64,000 nucleotides of DNA from Rhodoferax sp. OV413 (GTDB lineage: Bacteria; Pseudomonadota; Gammaproteobacteria; Burkholderiales; Burkholderiaceae_C), in the NCBI GenBank assembly GCA_945861785.1, contig CAMAWD010000008.1, positions 62,001 through 126,000 of the forward strand. Direction: 5' to 3'. The notes below the pieces were generated by a model. It did not search any database, was not told the DNA's origin, and saw only the letters and a list, made by a program, of their open reading frames with translations. Positions 8,384 through 16,531 of the stretch are shown in pieces. Both the position numbers and the translations under genes were made by a program. How positions within the stretch are numbered: position 1 is the first letter of the stretch; each line of letters begins with the position of its first letter.

Positions 8384-8491
8384 TTGAGCGGCCCGGACAC
8401 CAACATCCTGCTGCGTCTGCGGCCAAACGATGCGCCGGCCCGGAACAAGCGCATCGGTGCGTTGCCGGCAGAACATGGTGCGCGGGCTTGA
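8384..8491 (+). pseudogene. Possible VapC N-terminal relic
   Basis: A 35-codon frame reads LSGPDTNILLRLRPNDAPAR, resembling the first strand and helix of PIN-domain toxins (xxDTNxLLRxxxxDDP). It then stops with no PIN core following. No antitoxin is adjacent. The match covers only about 20 residues, so chance cannot be excluded, but it lies in the same accessory patch as an intact vapBC. Confidence 0.3.
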
Positions 8492-8530
8492 CGGGCTATC
8501 ATCCGCAAAACCGATATTCCGGAGCTGACC

Positions 8531-8935
8531 ATGAAACTGACAGGCCGCTGCTACTGTGGCGATATCCAATACGCGTTCGAGGGTGAGGTCCAGGGCGCGC
8601 TCCAGTGCCATTGCCGGGAGTGCCAATACATCACCGGTGGAAATCCGAACGTGATCATGGTGCTGCCCGAGGGCGGCTTCCGGTTTGTGCAAGGCGCGCC
8701 GAAGGCATTTACCCGGGACGACATCGAGAACCCGGTCACCCGGCTGTTCTGCGCGCGTTGCGGCACCGCCATCGGCACCCGTACCCCGAAGCGCCCTGGC
8801 TCGTTCGTCGTCAAGGTGGGCACACTGGACGATCCCTCGGTGTTCAAGGCAAAGGTCGCCATCTTCACGATCGACAAGCAGGCGTTCCATCACATCCCGG
8901 ACGGTGTCCCGGCTTTCGAGCGCCGACCGCCGTGA
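8531..8935 (+). CDS. GFA (glutathione-dependent formaldehyde-activating)-family protein
   Basis: A 134-residue zinc protein of the GFA/CENP-V fold. The zinc ligands are visible as GRCYCGDIQY near residue 7, CHCRECQ near 30 and FCARCGT near 76. Proteins of this fold are annotated as glutathione-dependent formaldehyde-activating enzymes, though many members have unknown substrates. The length is typical. The stop overlaps a GTG start of the following gene, suggesting a two-gene unit. Confidence 0.85.
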   Translation: MKLTGRCYCGDIQYAFEGEVQGALQCHCRECQYITGGNPNVIMVLPEGGFRFVQGAPKAFTRDDIENPVTRLFCARCGTAIGTRTPKRPGSFVVKVGTLDDPSVFKAKVAIFTIDKQAFHHIPDGVPAFERRPP

Positions 8936-9408
8936 CCGACAACACCGCCGAGCCCATCCACCAGGCGCGCGTGTGGAGCGATGAACGCTGGACCGCGCGT
9001 GTCATCAAGAACGAAGACGACGACGGCTGGGCGGTTGCCATGTTGCTGCACGGCGAATCAGAGCCCGCCCTGGTCGGCCCGTGGACCATGGGGCGCGACA
9101 AGAAGAACCCGAAACCGCTGGATGTTTCCGCCTTCCACACACTTGTCAAGACCGCGAACGAGGTGCTGCGCCGGCACGAGCAGCAACTGCATGCGCAACT
9201 CAACCGTAACGTCACGGTGACAAGTGATGGCCGCCGCATCCGGGTTGCACTGAACATCGTGCCCGACGAGGAGGGTGCCACCGCGTCCCTTGTGGCCGAG
9301 GACGAGTTCGGCGAAGAACTCGGTCGTGCTGCGGTCGCGCCAGCGTTCAGGCTGGATGTGAACACCGCGCTGGCCTGGATAACCTCCGGTTTCGACAAGC
9401 CACGTTGA
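8932..9408 (+). CDS. Conserved-looking hypothetical protein coupled to GFA protein
   Basis: A 158-residue protein, starting at GTG 8932 by GTGA overlap with the GFA gene. It has a charged N-terminal half (WSDERWTARVIKNEDDDGWAV...GPWTMGRDKKNPKP), a helical linker (VLRRHEQQLHAQLNRN) and a beta-rich C-terminal half. No signal peptide or membrane segment. I do not recognise the family. The coupling suggests a role linked to the GFA protein or to the J-domain cluster downstream. Confidence 0.65.
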   Translation: MTDNTAEPIHQARVWSDERWTARVIKNEDDDGWAVAMLLHGESEPALVGPWTMGRDKKNPKPLDVSAFHTLVKTANEVLRRHEQQLHAQLNRNVTVTSDGRRIRVALNIVPDEEGATASLVAEDEFGEELGRAAVAPAFRLDVNTALAWITSGFDKPR

Positions 9409-9601
9409 CTGCTGGTGGCGACAGGGGCCGTGCGCAATGGCCACGCCAGGTGTTTTCCACCCCGGGAATACAATCCCCCTCCCCCTCACAGATCCGCGCC
9501 GCCCGCGCGGAGCTGCGACACAGCCCCATGACCTTGCGTGCAATTGCCGCCGACCTGCCCGAGCGGCCGTCTGCGGCAGTTGCGTCCAACGAGAGCCCAG
9601 C

Positions 9602-9877
9602 TTGAAAGACCACTACGCCGCGTTGGGCCTGAACAGCGCGGCCACACCCGCCGAAATCAAGAAGGCGTTTCGCCAGCAGGCGGCCCTGCACCACCCGGAC
9701 CGAAGCGCCGCGGAGGGCGCAGCCGCGCGATTTCGCGCCGTGCAGGAAGCCTATGAAGTGCTGTCCGACGACGCACGGCGCGCCACCTACGACGACAACC
9801 GCAAACGCAACCTGCTGGACAACCCGCTCGAGACCGCCAGTGAAATCTGGTCGGCCTATTTCAACCGCCTGCTCTGA
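9602..9877 (+). CDS. Small J-domain (DnaJ-like) protein
   Basis: A 91-residue protein that is almost only a J domain: DHYAALGLNSAATPAEIKKAFRQ, then the diagnostic HPD loop (HHPDRS near residue 34) and the helix IV region (YEVLSDDARRATYDD). J domains stimulate the ATPase of Hsp70/DnaK. The start chosen is TTG 9602, which places the protein start right at the domain; the frame is open upstream to 9437. There is no G/F or zinc region, so it is a type III J protein. It heads a same-strand run of three unrecognised proteins that could be its clients or partners. Confidence 0.8.
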   Translation: MKDHYAALGLNSAATPAEIKKAFRQQAALHHPDRSAAEGAAARFRAVQEAYEVLSDDARRATYDDNRKRNLLDNPLETASEIWSAYFNRLL

Positions 9878-9887
9878 AAACCACCCG

Positions 9888-10460
9888 ATGCATCTCTCCC
9901 CGTTCTTTCACCAGTTGCGCTCAGCCTACGTTGCCGAACTGGAGGACATGAGCCACGACTCGGATGGCGTGCTGGTCCTGCAGAAACGCCTCGCCCAACG
10001 GCGCGGGGAACTGGAGTTCCTGGTGCACATGCTGGAGCTCAGCCCCGAAATGGTTGCGGTGGTGTTCCACAAGGCATTCGCCTTCGGTTCGCCCATGGCC
10101 ATGGGGCAGGTGCTGGGCTGCGAGCCGGAGGACCTGCCCCCCTGGGACAGCCTGGCCGGCTCGATCACCGTGGCCCCGTGGGCGCAGGCCATGGTCAAAA
10201 CCATCCGGGCCCAAGCCGCTGGCGACTGGTTCATGACCGTGGCGGCCGCATCGGAATACATGCTGGGCATGTCCGGCGGCCACACTGCCGAACGTGCGGA
10301 TGACGATGACGACGCGAACGCACGTGACACGGATGGCGAGGACCACGCCGATGGGCAGGCCCACCTGTCGGCCGATGACGACGATTCTGGCGACGCACGG
10401 GCGCGTGAAGATGCCGGCGCCGACTGGATGGTCGAGCAGGGCTTCGACCGCAAAGACTGA
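9888..10460 (+). CDS. Hypothetical protein with highly acidic C-terminus
   Basis: A 190-residue protein starting 10 bases after the J-domain gene. The first 125 residues look globular and helical (PFFHQLRSAYVAELEDM..., FLVHMLELSPEMVAVVFHKAF). The last 60 are an Asp/Glu-rich low-complexity tail (ADDDDDANARDTDGEDHADG) ending in a short ordered segment (DWMVEQGFDRKD). No family recognised. Tight spacing indicates an operon. Acidic tails are common in chaperone-binding or nucleic-acid-mimicking proteins, but no function can be assigned. Confidence 0.7.
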   Translation: MHLSPFFHQLRSAYVAELEDMSHDSDGVLVLQKRLAQRRGELEFLVHMLELSPEMVAVVFHKAFAFGSPMAMGQVLGCEPEDLPPWDSLAGSITVAPWAQAMVKTIRAQAAGDWFMTVAAASEYMLGMSGGHTAERADDDDDANARDTDGEDHADGQAHLSADDDDSGDARAREDAGADWMVEQGFDRKD

Positions 10461-10492
10461 AACGACTGAAACGACTGGACCGACATCGCACC

Positions 10493-11239
10493 ATGAACCA
10501 CCTTGCCCTGATCGAAAAAACCCGTAGCCTGATCGCCGCAGGCGACATTGCCGGCGCCGAATCTGCCCTGACGGCGCTTGCCGATACCGATGGTGATGGG
10601 GCGCTGGTGGTGGTGCTCGAGCAGTTGGCACCCAAGGACATCCTGGCGGTGATCCGCGAGTACGACCAGTCGAAAGAATCGATCATCAACCTGCTGGTGA
10701 CGCCTGGCCAATTTGCGCGCGCCATGGTGATCGAGAAGCAGTACCGCGACCTCACCCACACCCACTTGCGCGGCATGGTCAATTCGGTCGTATTCCGCGA
10801 TGACTCCGACCCGGTCGCTTTCCTGGACGCGATCGCCAACCTCGAAGGTGGCAGCGAGGCCATGGCCAACTACTTCGCCGACAAGTGGGGCCGTATCGAG
10901 GCGTTCGCCCGCACCGGCACCTTCGATACCGCCGAGGAAGACGGCGAGATGTTGTCGGAGACCGCCCTGTTCGCGTCGGCGTACGCCAAGGCCAGGGTCG
11001 AGCTCGAAGAAGTCGCCGACCAGGACTGGATGCAGCTTGCCTGGTTGCTGCGTTACGAATGCCCCGACCTTTTCATCGAGATGCTGCTGGTCATGCGCGC
11101 CAAGGCGCGTGCCCATGACCTGGGTCTGGAGCAGGACGAAGACCAGCCCGAAGACGACGGCAAGGTCGAAACCGGCGACACCGATCGCGGGCATGCCACC
11201 CCGGCAGCACGCGATGACGAGGAAGAGTCCGCAATCTGA
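10493..11239 (+). CDS. Hypothetical helical protein with acidic C-terminus
   Basis: A 248-residue, predicted all-helical protein without signal or membrane segments. The N-terminal part (IEKTRSLIAAGDIAGAESALTALADTDGD) resembles a repeat-type helical hairpin. The central part contains an aromatic/acidic surface (DWMQLAWLLRYECPDLFIEMLL). The last 40 residues are Asp/Glu-rich, as in the preceding gene. It is 32 bases from that gene. No family recognised. The shared acidic tail suggests the two proteins bind a common partner. Confidence 0.7.
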   Translation: MNHLALIEKTRSLIAAGDIAGAESALTALADTDGDGALVVVLEQLAPKDILAVIREYDQSKESIINLLVTPGQFARAMVIEKQYRDLTHTHLRGMVNSVVFRDDSDPVAFLDAIANLEGGSEAMANYFADKWGRIEAFARTGTFDTAEEDGEMLSETALFASAYAKARVELEEVADQDWMQLAWLLRYECPDLFIEMLLVMRAKARAHDLGLEQDEDQPEDDGKVETGDTDRGHATPAARDDEEESAI

Positions 11240-11277
11240 GCGACCGCCGATCCCGACAACCGGTGCGCCGATTCCCC

Positions 11278-12519
11278 ATGCCAAGCCAACAAGACCCAAC
11301 GCCCCAGGCCATCGCGCTGTTCGACCGCCGTCCGTTTTTCGAGAAGGCGTTGCAACATGGCCATCAGCACGGCATCATCCCCGCGCAGCGCCTTGCCAGC
11401 ATGTGCCAGGAGGCCCCCAAGGGCATGCTGCAGATCGCCCGCTACTTTGGCACCGAATACCTGCGCCCCGACCTGGAAATTGCCAAGACCCGCATGGTCA
11501 ACCTCGTCAGCCTGTATCTGGAGGAAACCTGCGCCGGTGATCTCGATCTGGCCGCGCAGGCATTGCGCGACCACTCGCTGCTGTCGCGCTCCAAGGGTGG
11601 CTCCGACATGCTCAAGGCCCTGATAGCGATGCCGCAGAACACGCACTTCGGCATGCAGGACGGCACCGGCTTTCGGGACGAACATATCCCGCTGTTGGCC
11701 AAATGGTCGTTGCGCAGCCTGGCCGACTACCAGGCCGAAAAAGCCCGGCGCATGCAGGTGTCTGAACTGGTTGGTGCGGCGACCTGGCTGGCGGGCAAGC
11801 TCGACATGGACGCCGACGAACTCGCACAGGCCGGTGTCGATGCCGAGGCAGTCATCCGCACGGCCCTGCTGGCCCAACTGGGCCGCCACCGCGCCCTGCC
11901 CGACTGGCCGACTTTTGAAAGCTGGGTGCTCACGCTGCGCAAGAAACAACTGCGGCCATCGGCGGGCAAAGAGCTGAAGAGCGCAGTGAACTCACCAACC
12001 GACCTGCCCAGCCAGTACCTCGGCGTGGTCGAGCCCATCCGCCAAGGCGTCGTGGCGGATCTTGCAAAGATGCGCGATCCGGCCCTGCCGGTGCGCCGGC
12101 TGTTCACCCAAACGCCGGCCTTTGTGGGCCGCTATTTCTGGCGCGAGGACGCACTGGCCGAAGTCGACCATTTCGAGCGCAGAAATTCCGCCGCCTGGGA
12201 CAAAGCGACAGGTGGGCATCTGGACGACAGCTCCCTGCTGACGCTGTTCCTGCGTATCGCCGCGTGCAGCAGCCACGCGACCTTGTTGACCAAGGCCACG
12301 GCCACCAGCCTGGTCCGCAAGATCCAGAAATCGGGTCTGGACCAGGAACTGCCCCGGGTGTTTATCCGCCAACACGCACCGGCAGCGCTGAGGGACGACT
12401 ACCTCCGCTTGTGGGACAGCTTTGCCGAAGAGGCCGAGCCGGCGCTGCGCAGCGACCTGCGCCACGCCGCCCAGGATGCGCTGGCACTGCTGTGCCGCGA
12501 ATGCAACGTGACAGGCTGA
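11278..12519 (+). CDS. Large hypothetical protein of the J-domain cluster
   Basis: A 413-residue, mostly helical cytosolic protein (FFEKALQHGHQHGIIPAQRL..., MLQIARYFGTEYLRPDLEIAKTRM), with no membrane segment, no Walker motif and no nuclease signature that I can see. ATG 11278 is chosen over GTG 11263. It ends the same-strand run before a stem-loop at 12578. I do not recognise the family. Conserved-looking patches such as FVGRYFWREDAL and a C-terminal ALLCREC segment would be good probes for remote-homology search. Confidence 0.7.
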   Translation: MPSQQDPTPQAIALFDRRPFFEKALQHGHQHGIIPAQRLASMCQEAPKGMLQIARYFGTEYLRPDLEIAKTRMVNLVSLYLEETCAGDLDLAAQALRDHSLLSRSKGGSDMLKALIAMPQNTHFGMQDGTGFRDEHIPLLAKWSLRSLADYQAEKARRMQVSELVGAATWLAGKLDMDADELAQAGVDAEAVIRTALLAQLGRHRALPDWPTFESWVLTLRKKQLRPSAGKELKSAVNSPTDLPSQYLGVVEPIRQGVVADLAKMRDPALPVRRLFTQTPAFVGRYFWREDALAEVDHFERRNSAAWDKATGGHLDDSSLLTLFLRIAACSSHATLLTKATATSLVRKIQKSGLDQELPRVFIRQHAPAALRDDYLRLWDSFAEEAEPALRSDLRHAAQDALALLCRECNVTG

Positions 12520-12577
12520 ACGATGCGCAGGTTGCGCAGGAAAACCTTGAATGAATACATCCGACGCCTGACCTCGC

Positions 12578-12601
12578 CGGGCGGGACTTTAAAGTCGCCC
12601 G
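12578..12601. terminator. Stem-loop between convergent genes
   Basis: CGGGCG (12578-12583) pairs with CGCCCG (12596-12601), and the interior GACTTTAAAGTC (12585-12596) is self-complementary, giving a strong hairpin with a small GG bulge. It sits at the 3' end of the J-domain cluster and contains the stop codon of the convergent oxygenase gene. There is no clear T tract, so termination may be weak or bidirectional. Confidence 0.45.
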
Positions 12602-13371
12602 TAGAACGTCAACCGCGCCGACTCGGACAGCGCGATGCCAGGTTGCGTGTTGTAAGCCAGCACGGCCAGCATCCTCGTGCGTCCACCGCGTACCGGCGTC
12701 ACCCGGTGCATCGAGTTTCGACCGCGGAACAACACCAAGGTGCCGGGGTCCATGGCCAGCGTCTGCACCGGCCAGACCCCATCGAGCACCTGGCCGCAGG
12801 CTGCATAGTTGAATTCGCCACGATCGGCATCGCGGACATTCTTGACATACTCGAACACGCCGCCGTCTTCGGGCTTCTCGATCAGCAGGGTGATGGCGAA
12901 CGACGAGTTGTCGAAATGCCAGCCAAGCTCCTGCCCCGCGCTGGCGAAATGCAAATTCACCGAGGACATCGCGTCAGCGTATTCATGCAGCTCCGGTTCA
13001 CCGAGAACAGCGCCGACAAAGGCACGGAACTCCGCTGCGCCATACAAGGCATGCAGCGCAGAGCCGGCCGGAATCTGGTCGGTCGTGATGCAGCCTTTGG
13101 AGGACGCCACTTCCCGGTTGCGCGGGTGCTCCGGCGCAAATGCCGGGTCCGACGGCTTCAGGTAGATGTTGTGCTTGCTGACGGTGTAGTAGGCCAGCTG
13201 GCGGCTCTCCTCGCCCTCGCGCCGCACGGCACCGACCGCCTTCGGGGTCAGGAAGTCGGGCAACACCAGCACACCATCGCGGTCGAGCGTATGTTTGCAG
13301 TCGGCCAAAAAGGCGCTGCCCCGCAAGGGCAGATGCTGCGGCTGGACAAGCTCCGACACTGACCAATTCAT
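12589..13371 (-). CDS. 2-oxoglutarate/Fe(II)-dependent oxygenase
   Basis: A 260-residue protein of the 2OG-Fe(II) oxygenase superfamily. The metal triad can be placed as H-x-D in GWHFDNS (near residue 155) and the distal His in NSMHRVTPV (near 218), followed by the 2OG-binding Arg in GGRTRML. The substrate is unknown; related proteins hydroxylate amino acids or small metabolites. It is transcribed divergently from the Bug receptor gene at 13538, sharing a 166-base intergenic region, so it may belong to the same uptake/catabolic function. Confidence 0.78.
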   Translation of the reverse strand: MNWSVSELVQPQHLPLRGSAFLADCKHTLDRDGVLVLPDFLTPKAVGAVRREGEESRQLAYYTVSKHNIYLKPSDPAFAPEHPRNREVASSKGCITTDQIPAGSALHALYGAAEFRAFVGAVLGEPELHEYADAMSSVNLHFASAGQELGWHFDNSSFAITLLIEKPEDGGVFEYVKNVRDADRGEFNYAACGQVLDGVWPVQTLAMDPGTLVLFRGRNSMHRVTPVRGGRTRMLAVLAYNTQPGIALSESARLTFYGRL

Positions 13372-13537
13372 GCAAGTCCCCTGAGAGTCTGGTCGCCGAT
13401 GTTACTGCTGAAGCGCGTCGCGGCTGGATCAGCCGCTGCGCTGGAACGAGGCGCGCCGGAAAATGCCATGAAACATCCCACAGCCCGGCGTGCATCCCTA
13501 GAATAGATTGCCACAAGCAAACCCACGGAGACACACC

Positions 13538-14506
13538 TTGATCCAACGTCGTCACATTCTGAGGCTCGCTGGCGTCGGCGCCGCCGGCATCGCCATACCG
13601 TCCATCGCCCCGGCCCAGAGTTTTCCCTCGCGCACCATCCGCTACATCTGCCCCTGGCCTGCCGGTGGTTCCACCGACGTCGTGATGCGTGCGATCGCCG
13701 AGAGCGCCGGCAAGGCGCTGGGCGTGTCGGTCATCGTGGACAACAAGCCCGGCGCCGGCGGTATGCTCGGCGCCAACGAGTTGGTCAATGCCAGGCCCGA
13801 CGGGTACACCCTGGCGCAGTTGCCGCACGGTGTTTTCCGCATCCCGCACATGCAGAAGGTCCAGTTCGACACCCTGAAGGACTTCACCTGGATCGCGTGC
13901 CTGACGGGTTACACCTTCGGCCTGGTGGTGCCCGCCAATTCGCCTATCAAGAACATCAAGGACCTGGTCGACTTTGCAAAGGCCAACCCGGACAAATTCA
14001 CCTATGGCCACACCGGCATCGGCACCAGCCCGCACCTGGCCGTGGAGGAGTTCGCCCAGCGCGCCGGTATCAAGCTCACCAACGTGCCGTTCAAGGGCAA
14101 CGCCGACAACATGCAGGCGGTGCTCGGCGGGCACATCATGGGCGCCAGCGACGCCACCGGCTGGGGCCCGCATGTGGACGCCGGCACCCTTCGGCTGCTC
14201 GCGACGTATGGCAGCAAACGCACCAAGCGCTGGTCACAGGTTCCCACACTGGACGAACTGGGCTACCAGACGGTGTCGGATTCCCCGTTTGGCGTTTGCG
14301 GGCCCAAGGGCATGGACCCGGCAGTGACAGCCCGCCTGCACGACGCGTTCAAGAAGACGCTCGACGACCCGGCGGTTCTCGGCGTCTTCGACAAATACGA
14401 CCAGTCGGTAATCTACATGAACACCGACACCTACAGCCGGTTTGCGCGCGACACTTTCGCGGCCGAGAAGGCCACCATCGAACGACTCGGCATGGCCGGC
14501 AAGTAA
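13538..14506 (+). CDS. Bug/TctC-family periplasmic substrate-binding protein
   Basis: A 322-residue tripartite-tricarboxylate-transporter receptor (Bug family). It has a Tat-like signal (MIQRRHILRLAGVGAAGIAI, cleavage after AQS) and the family signature FPSRTIRYICPWPAGGSTD, followed by VDNKPGAGGMLGANE and PDGYTL. I chose TTG 13538, which has GGAGA eight bases upstream. Bug proteins capture carboxylates, and most are not paired with their own membrane subunits; none is present here. It leads the catabolic run that continues with an oxidoreductase and a hydrolase. Confidence 0.9.
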   Translation: MIQRRHILRLAGVGAAGIAIPSIAPAQSFPSRTIRYICPWPAGGSTDVVMRAIAESAGKALGVSVIVDNKPGAGGMLGANELVNARPDGYTLAQLPHGVFRIPHMQKVQFDTLKDFTWIACLTGYTFGLVVPANSPIKNIKDLVDFAKANPDKFTYGHTGIGTSPHLAVEEFAQRAGIKLTNVPFKGNADNMQAVLGGHIMGASDATGWGPHVDAGTLRLLATYGSKRTKRWSQVPTLDELGYQTVSDSPFGVCGPKGMDPAVTARLHDAFKKTLDDPAVLGVFDKYDQSVIYMNTDTYSRFARDTFAAEKATIERLGMAGK

Positions 14507-14564
14507 GTGATGGCCCTGTTTACACCGACTCCGACCCCCCGACAGCTGCCGCCGGACGCACGCC

Positions 14565-15584
14565 ATGACTGAAAAGATGGGCGTCGCCCTGGTGGGTATT
14601 GGCCCCGGTGCCGTACCGCATTTGCGCAGCCTGCATGACCTGCGCGAGACGATCGTCCTGCGCCATGCCATCACGCGCCGTCCGGCACTTGCCGACATGG
14701 GCCCATTCCAGGGCCTCCTGGCTGCAACGTCCGATCTGCAGGCCGCACTGGCCGATCCGCTGGTGCAGGCGGTGATCGTGGCCACGCCACCTGCCAGCCA
14801 CCTGGAGATTGCCCGCCAGTGTTTTGCCAGCGGCAAACATGTGCTGCTGGAAAAGCCGCTCGACATTTCCCTGGAACGCGCGAAGGCGATCGTGGACCTG
14901 GGGCGGGCGGCCCGATTGCGCCTGGGCGTGGTGCTGCAGTTTCGCTTCAAGCCCGGCGCAGTCGCATTGCAGGACGCACTGGCCAGCGGCAGCCTTGGGG
15001 TGGTCCAGTCGGCATCGGTGCGGGTGCCTTGGTGGCGGCCGCAGAGTTATTACGACCAGGCCGGCCGCGGAACCATGGCGCGTGACGGCGGCGGTGTACT
15101 GCTCACCCAGGCCATCCACAGCATCGACCTGTTCCGCGCGCTGGTGGGTGTGCGTTCGGTGGTCGCGGCCCAGGTGATTCGCACCGACCTGCACCAGATG
15201 GAAACCGAGGATTTCGCCAGCGCCCTGCTGACCCTCGGCAATGGCGCGCCCGGCCAATTGATGGCCACCACCGCCATGGTTCCGGGCCTGCCCGAGACGA
15301 TCGAGGTCATCGGCACGCTGGGCTCCGCGGTGCTGGAGGGTGGCACATTGCGCATCCGCTACCTGGACGGCAAGGAACACCACGTGGCGTCGGAAGGGGG
15401 CACCGGCAGCGGCGCCAACATCATGGATTTCCCGAACGACGCACACCGCGCGGTGCTCGGCGACTTCACCCAGGCGATCCGGCAGGGCCGCGACCCCAAG
15501 GTAAGCGGCGAAGACGCGTTCGCCACACACCAGTTGATCGACGCCGTGCTGCGCAGCGCAGCAGGCACAACACCCGCCCGGTAG
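14565..15584 (+). CDS. Gfo/Idh/MocA-family oxidoreductase
   Basis: A 339-residue NAD(P)-dependent oxidoreductase. The N-terminal Rossmann fold (VALVGIGPGAVPHLRSL) is followed by the family signature GKHVLLEKPLDIS (EKP near residue 100). The C-terminal domain carries GGGVLLTQAIHSIDLF, containing the conserved HxxD. Members act on sugars, inositols or other cyclic polyols. It sits 58 bases after the Bug receptor and just before an alpha/beta hydrolase, so the three probably serve one uptake and breakdown route with an unidentified substrate. Confidence 0.88.
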   Translation: MTEKMGVALVGIGPGAVPHLRSLHDLRETIVLRHAITRRPALADMGPFQGLLAATSDLQAALADPLVQAVIVATPPASHLEIARQCFASGKHVLLEKPLDISLERAKAIVDLGRAARLRLGVVLQFRFKPGAVALQDALASGSLGVVQSASVRVPWWRPQSYYDQAGRGTMARDGGGVLLTQAIHSIDLFRALVGVRSVVAAQVIRTDLHQMETEDFASALLTLGNGAPGQLMATTAMVPGLPETIEVIGTLGSAVLEGGTLRIRYLDGKEHHVASEGGTGSGANIMDFPNDAHRAVLGDFTQAIRQGRDPKVSGEDAFATHQLIDAVLRSAAGTTPAR

Positions 15585-15592
15585 GTACCAAC

Positions 15593-16438
15593 ATGCACAT
15601 CACAGTCAACGGCGCACGCCTGTATTTCGACGTTGAAGGGCTGGGACTGGTGCCCGACGGCAAGGCCATGCGCCAGCGGCCGACCCTGATCCTGCTGCAC
15701 GGCGGGCCGGGCTTCGACCATACCGGCTTCAAGCCCGCCTTCTCGACGCTGACCGACATCGCCCAGGTGATCTACCTCGACCACCGTGGCAACGGGCGCA
15801 GCGAGCGCGGCGATCCTGCCACCTGGAACCTCGCCCAATGGGGCGACGACGTGCGTGGATTCTGCGACGTGCTGGGCATCGAGAAACCCATCGTGTATGG
15901 GGTTTCGTTCGGCGGCTTTGTCGCGCAGTCCTATGCCACGCGCCATCCCGGGCATGCCGGCAAGCTGGTGCTGGCGAGCACCGCCGCGCGGCCCGACTGG
16001 CCGGCCGTGTTCGATGCCTTCGAGCGCATTGGCGGCCTGTGGGCGCGCCAGCTCGCCGAAGCCTATTGGCTGACCCCGACACCCGAGCGCCGCGTCGCCT
16101 ACCGCGAGAAGTGCCACCCGCTGTACTACACGCGTGGTCTTCCCGACCCTGACGCCAACGAACGCGCCATCGTCCATGACCCGGTCAACCTGCATTTCGT
16201 GACCAATGGTTTTGCGCAAATGGACTTCCGGGCCGCCCTCGCCCATATCACCTGCCCCACGCTGGTGATGGCCGGCGACAACGACCCCATCACCCCGCGC
16301 GCCTTCAGCGAATCCATTGTGGCCAGCCTGCCGCCGGCCCTGGTGCGGTTCGAGCGTTTTTCGGACTGCGGCCACGGCATCGTGCGCGATGCGCCCGAAC
16401 GGCACTTCGAGGTGCTGCGCGAGTTCATCTCGGCCTGA
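15593..16438 (+). CDS. Alpha/beta hydrolase (proline iminopeptidase-like)
   Basis: A 281-residue hydrolase. Oxyanion-hole motif LLHGGPGFDHTGF, strand motif YLDHRGNGRSERG, nucleophile elbow VYGVSFGGFVAQS (Ser near residue 105), acid in AGDNDPITP and His in SDCGHGIVRD. The HGGPG plus DxRGxGxS pattern is typical of prolyl aminopeptidase/lactonase-like enzymes. It starts 9 bases after the oxidoreductase stop and is likely cotranscribed. The substrate is unknown. Confidence 0.85.
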   Translation: MHITVNGARLYFDVEGLGLVPDGKAMRQRPTLILLHGGPGFDHTGFKPAFSTLTDIAQVIYLDHRGNGRSERGDPATWNLAQWGDDVRGFCDVLGIEKPIVYGVSFGGFVAQSYATRHPGHAGKLVLASTAARPDWPAVFDAFERIGGLWARQLAEAYWLTPTPERRVAYREKCHPLYYTRGLPDPDANERAIVHDPVNLHFVTNGFAQMDFRAALAHITCPTLVMAGDNDPITPRAFSESIVASLPPALVRFERFSDCGHGIVRDAPERHFEVLREFISA

Positions 16439-16474
16439 ATCCACACGTTTTCACCCGCACGCCCTGCCCGGGCG

Positions 16475-16496
16475 CCAGATCCTGGTGGCGATCTGG
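16475..16496. terminator. Possible terminator between convergent hydrolase genes
   Basis: CCAGATC (16475-16481) and GATCTGG (16490-16496) form a perfect 7-bp stem with an 8-base loop, placed midway between two convergent genes. No long T tract follows, so it is only a candidate. Confidence 0.35.
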
Positions 16497-16531
16497 GCTT
16501 GGTTGTAAGCGCCATGAACAACCGCCATGGA

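Noticed and set aside
7931-8893. Long minus-strand open frame of about 320 codons over the GFA gene
   Set aside because: It is antisense to the GFA gene, and its end reads through the antisense of the tRNA fragment (a known source of false proteins). No domain or ribosome site supports it.
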